From a virus: DNA of 22,745 bases. Every line of letters begins with the position of its first letter. The first letter of the stretch is position 1. The translations under genes and the position numbers were made by a program. The notes beneath the pieces are model-generated. The model searched no databases and was not told the origin of the DNA. It saw only the letters and a program-made list of their open reading frames with translations. Of the stretch, positions 20,059 through 22,745 are shown one piece after another. Location: positions 1 through 22,745 of the IMG/VR virus record IMGVR_UViG_3300030382_002006; one strand, 5' to 3'.

Positions 20059-21107
20059 AGAAGTTTAAAAGAAGACGTAAGTCTACAGTCGAACAGGTGG
20101 AGGAAAGGTCAAGGAAGGAGGACAACAAAACAAGGGTGGAGTTTCTGGATTCAGGCTCCACCCTTCTCAATCTTGCAGCAAGTGGGAAAGGAAGAAAAGG
20201 AGGCTGGGCAAGGGGGAGAATTGTCAATCTAGTGGGAGATGGTAGTTCTGGAAAAACCCTCCTTGCCCTTGAGGCTTGTGCTCAGACATTCTATCACATC
20301 AAAGACAGGGAAAGTGAATTATTCCCACAGGTAAAGAAAGTCATGGTAGTATACAACAACAGGGAGGGTGTTATGGACTTCCCTCTTGAAGAGATGTATG
20401 GGTCTGATTTTGTCGAAGGTGTAGAATGGATACAGTCTTCTACCTGTCAGGAATTTGGAAGGGACTACCAAAGGAGGGTTAAGGATTTAAAGAAGGGAGA
20501 GTTCCTCCTATATGTAGCTGATTCCCTAGATGCATTCGATTCAGCAGAAGGAAAAAAGAGGGTAGAACAAAGTGTCAAAACAGATAAGGATTTGGAGGGT
20601 ACTTATGGGATGGAAAAGGCTAAGTATTTTTCTAATGCTTTCTTCAGCCATCTATGCGAAACGATGGAGGATAAGGATGCCACCCTTATTTGCATAAGTC
20701 AAGTGAGGGATAATATAAATGCTGGTCTGTTCGGTGACAAGCATAGAAGGGTAGGAGGAAAAGCTTTAGACTTTTATACCCATCAGGTATGTTGGCTTGC
20801 TGTCAGGGAGAAGTTAAAGAAGACAGTAAAGAAACAGTCTAGGGTATATGGTGTAAGGGTTAAGGCTAGGCTTAAGAGGAACAAGGTAGCAAAGCCATTC
20901 AGGGAGGCGGAGTTTGATGTACTGTTTGACTATGGTATTGACAATGTTGGAAGTATTGTAAAGCATCTGGGCTATGAGGACGACCAGATAGTAGAACTTG
21001 AAGAGAATCCCGAACTATTAAAAGATACCATTCAAGAGATAGAAGATGATTGGCAAGAGGTAGAGGAAAAAGTGAAACCGAAACGGAAGGAGAGGTTTGG
21101 CGTATGA
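20055..21107 (+). CDS. RecA/UvsX-like recombinase
   Basis: This 350-residue protein has a RecA-type ATPase core: RVEFLDSGSTLLNLAASGKG, Walker A NLVGDGSSGKTLLALE (G61-T68), Walker B EFLLYVADSLDAFDS, and CISQVRDNINAGLFG followed by RRVGGKALDFYTHQVCWLAV, which corresponds to the L2/motif 4 region of RecA-fold recombinases. The end is a charged acidic helix (EIEDDWQEVEEKV). It should form filaments on ssDNA for strand exchange, or act as a RecA-paralog annealing factor (Sak4-like proteins are shorter, so UvsX-like is preferred). SSB, mediator candidate and nuclease neighbours support a recombination module. It overlaps both neighbouring genes by four bases. Confidence 0.8.
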   Translation: MKKFKRRRKSTVEQVEERSRKEDNKTRVEFLDSGSTLLNLAASGKGRKGGWARGRIVNLVGDGSSGKTLLALEACAQTFYHIKDRESELFPQVKKVMVVYNNREGVMDFPLEEMYGSDFVEGVEWIQSSTCQEFGRDYQRRVKDLKKGEFLLYVADSLDAFDSAEGKKRVEQSVKTDKDLEGTYGMEKAKYFSNAFFSHLCETMEDKDATLICISQVRDNINAGLFGDKHRRVGGKALDFYTHQVCWLAVREKLKKTVKKQSRVYGVRVKARLKRNKVAKPFREAEFDVLFDYGIDNVGSIVKHLGYEDDQIVELEENPELLKDTIQEIEDDWQEVEEKVKPKRKERFGV

Positions 21108-21331
21108 CTATTAAACAAGCTCTTGATTATGCAAAGACACTTATTAGTGACGATAAAGAATTAGCAAGGATAAGAGAGATAGAGAAGGAGGATAATAAAC
21201 ACATATTACATGAAGTCAGTTGTGCTGTTTTTAGAAATGAATATTGTGCAGATTGCTATTACGAGTGGAGGGAGAATGAAACAGGGAGGACAGAAAGCCA
21301 AAGGCAACAGCTACGAAATAAAGATAGCTAG
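21104..21331 (+). CDS. Small cysteine-containing protein of unknown function
   Basis: This 75-residue protein starts at ATG 21104, overlapping the recombinase TGA, behind GGAGAGG. The N-terminal half is charged helix (MTIKQALDYAKTLISDDKEL). The middle carries SCAVFRNEYCADCYYEWREN, in which three cysteines could form part of a zinc site. The last 56 bases are also coding in the next gene's frame. No family was recognised; confidence comes from the coupled start and codon use. Confidence 0.5.
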   Translation: MTIKQALDYAKTLISDDKELARIREIEKEDNKHILHEVSCAVFRNEYCADCYYEWRENETGRTESQRQQLRNKDS

Positions 21332-21803
21332 GATATTAACCAAGTGGTATTGTAGTTCCTTTATCCGTAAACGGAATGATAAAGAGGATTGGTTCTGGAG
21401 GACAGCAGGTAGTGGAGCGAAGTCTACTATATCCAGAAGTGCTCAGACTTCCTTTGTGGGTGACATCACCTTCCTCCCAGACCCAGACAAACTAAAGATA
21501 TGGATAGACACTAAGGATGTAAAGAAAGCTACGTTTGATACCCTCCTTAGTGAAGGTAGATGTATACTACTGGATTGGTATAGAAACGAAATAGGAAAGA
21601 GGAAGCGACTGAAAGTAAACAAACCAGTTGTTATTATATTCAAGTTTTACCGTAAGAAGGAGAACTACATCCTCTTTGCTATATCCGACTTTGAACGGTT
21701 TGCTAAGAGGTCAATCAATACGATAAGGTTATATAAACATTGTATAATGTTGTTGGAGGATTTTCTGGACTGTGTAGCAAAGGAGGACATAATAGATGAT
21801 TAA
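21276..21803 (+). CDS. PD-(D/E)XK-like nuclease, possibly a Holliday junction resolvase
   Basis: This 175-residue protein starts at ATG 21276 behind GGAGGG, overlapping the previous gene by 56 bases. The layout KGNSYEIKIARILTKWY (E14), then WRTAGSGAKST, then FVGDITF (D63) and IWIDTKD (D78-x-K80) matches the restriction-endonuclease fold as used by archaeal Hjc-type resolvases: a helix Glu, then R...SG...S, then D and (D/E)xK on consecutive strands. D in place of the usual E before xK is allowed in this fold. It probably cleaves branched or recombination DNA, given its neighbours. A restriction-like or packaging-linked nuclease is an alternative. Confidence 0.65.
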   Translation: MKQGGQKAKGNSYEIKIARILTKWYCSSFIRKRNDKEDWFWRTAGSGAKSTISRSAQTSFVGDITFLPDPDKLKIWIDTKDVKKATFDTLLSEGRCILLDWYRNEIGKRKRLKVNKPVVIIFKFYRKKENYILFAISDFERFAKRSINTIRLYKHCIMLLEDFLDCVAKEDIIDD

Positions 21804-22707
21804 CTCACTTTCTATTTCTAACTTTCAAAGCCACAAAGACTCCACGCTTGAGTTTGATGGAGGGGTGAACATCATCACAGGACAGTCGGACAGTGGTAAA
21901 TCCGCTATTCTACGAGCCTTGAATTGGGTAGTTAATAACAAACCTAGTGGAGATGCATTCAGAAGTAATTGGGGAGGGGATACAGAAGTTAAAATACAGA
22001 TAGGCAAAGAGGATGTTGCAAGAAAAAAAGGAAAAGGGAATTATTATGATTCCCATATAAATAAAACAGCGACTAGATTTGCCTCCTTCGGTCAGGACGT
22101 ACCAGACAAAATCAAAAAACTAATAAACTTCTCCCCCTTAAACATGCAAGGGCAGTTGGAATCTCCTTTCCTCCTTGCTATGTCAGGGGGAGAAGTTGCT
22201 CGATACCTGAACAAGATAGTACACCTTGATGTCATAGACAAATCCCTTTTTAACATAGGGAGGGTCTTAAATAAAGAAAGGCAGGATTGTGCCTATACCT
22301 GTAAAGACTTAGAAGAAGTAAAGGAGAAGATAAAGGAGTATGTCTGGATAGACGAGGCGGAGGGTTGTCTGGTCAAGCTAGAAACATTTGCTAATACGTT
22401 AGAATGTCAAAAGAATAGAAACTTTGAATTACAGATTACTATAAATAAAATCATAGGGTTGGAGGAAGATATTGAAGAAGTATCTAAACTAACTCAATAC
22501 GAAGACGAATTAAACAAATTAATTAAACATCAGGAATTGATAAAAACGAATGAGAATAGAGTAGGGAGATTGAATGTAATAATAACTAACATAGAAATTA
22601 TGATAGATAAAAAGCTGAATATCTTAAAAGAAAATTTAGAAGAATGGCAAGAAGAATTTGAGGCAATCATGCCTGACATTTGTCCTTTATGTGGGAGGGG
22701 AGAATGA
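21796..22707 (+). CDS. Half-SbcC/Rad50-like AAA ATPase ending at a zinc hook
   Basis: This 303-residue protein begins SISNFQSHKDSTLEFDGGVN with Walker A ITGQSDSGKSAIL (G29-S36), followed by SGDAFRSNWGGDTEV and the PLNMQGQLESPFLLAMSGGE region typical of the N-terminal lobe of SbcC/Rad50 proteins. From about residue 150 it is coiled coil. It ends DICPLCGRGE, with C296-x-x-C299, exactly the zinc-hook motif, and then stops. The returning coiled coil and the C-terminal Walker B lobe are absent, so ATP hydrolysis would need dimerisation with another protein or a non-canonical use. Similar half proteins occur in other phages as far as I recall. It follows the nuclease with an 8-base overlap. Confidence 0.75.
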   Translation: MINSLSISNFQSHKDSTLEFDGGVNIITGQSDSGKSAILRALNWVVNNKPSGDAFRSNWGGDTEVKIQIGKEDVARKKGKGNYYDSHINKTATRFASFGQDVPDKIKKLINFSPLNMQGQLESPFLLAMSGGEVARYLNKIVHLDVIDKSLFNIGRVLNKERQDCAYTCKDLEEVKEKIKEYVWIDEAEGCLVKLETFANTLECQKNRNFELQITINKIIGLEEDIEEVSKLTQYEDELNKLIKHQELIKTNENRVGRLNVIITNIEIMIDKKLNILKENLEEWQEEFEAIMPDICPLCGRGE

Positions 22708-22745
22708 AGTGGTTTACAAAAAAGATTTTAGGAAAGAAACAAACT
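22704..22745 (+). CDS. Start of a further gene (truncated by window end)
   Basis: ATG 22704 overlaps the preceding TGA (ATGA) behind GGAGGGGAG and reads MKWFTKKILGKKQT to the window end. Only 14 codons are visible. By position it could encode the missing partner of the half-SbcC ATPase or a nuclease, but the short basic, amphipathic start does not allow an assignment. Confidence 0.5.
   Translation, partial: MKWFTKKILGKKQT

Overview
The window looks like part of the early/replication region of a tailed double-stranded DNA phage, probably a lytic one, rather than a bacterial chromosome. Every convincing gene lies on the + strand. Genes are packed with 1-11 nt start/stop overlaps (mostly ATGA or TAATG). 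There is a nearly complete phage-type replisome, and there are no ribosomal, metabolic or integrase genes. The DNA is AT-rich and purine-rich on the coding strand, with strong GGAGG ribosome binding sites. I cannot assign a host.

Layout. 1-1707: a zinc-ribbon protein fragment, two small phage proteins and a DUF932-like protein, closed by a strong intrinsic terminator. 1790-5763: a sigma-region-2-like protein, an SF2 helicase, four small proteins and a DnaG-type primase. 5764-8578: a promoter-like repeat, a structured leader, a helix-turn-helix replication initiator whose coding sequence holds an iteron/palindrome cluster (candidate origin), and a DnaB-type helicase. 8579-9557: a second copy of the promoter-like repeat and two small genes. 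9554-12958: four overlapping genes for a Mom-like DNA-modification protein, a T4 beta-glucosyltransferase-like protein, a sulfotransferase and a DNA methyltransferase; a tRNA-Gly-like gene lies inside the 3' end of the first. 12983-18067: a DnaN-like clamp, a UDG/3'-5' exonuclease fusion, a separate family A polymerase module, two small proteins and a DnaX-like clamp loader. 18068-22745: a third copy of the repeat, then a recombination block (UvsY-like candidate, small membrane protein, gp32-like SSB, small HTH protein, RecA/UvsX-like recombinase, PD-(D/E)XK-like nuclease, half-SbcC-like ATPase) and the start of one more gene.

How it fits together. Initiator, helicase, primase, clamp, clamp loader, split polymerase and SSB make an autonomous replication machine. 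The recombinase, nuclease, SF2 helicase and SbcC-like ATPase suit recombination-dependent replication and repair. The modification block probably alters phage DNA or a surface glycan to evade host defences. This would fit a striking sequence property: by eye I found no GATC, no CCGG and a single GGCC in the whole window.

Most unusual points: the four-gene modification cassette with the tRNA-like element inside its first gene, the candidate lambda-like origin within the initiator gene, the clean split of a UDG-exonuclease-polymerase into two genes, and a 36-46 bp repeat placed exactly at the ends of three replication genes. All assignments come from reading motifs; no database search was possible.
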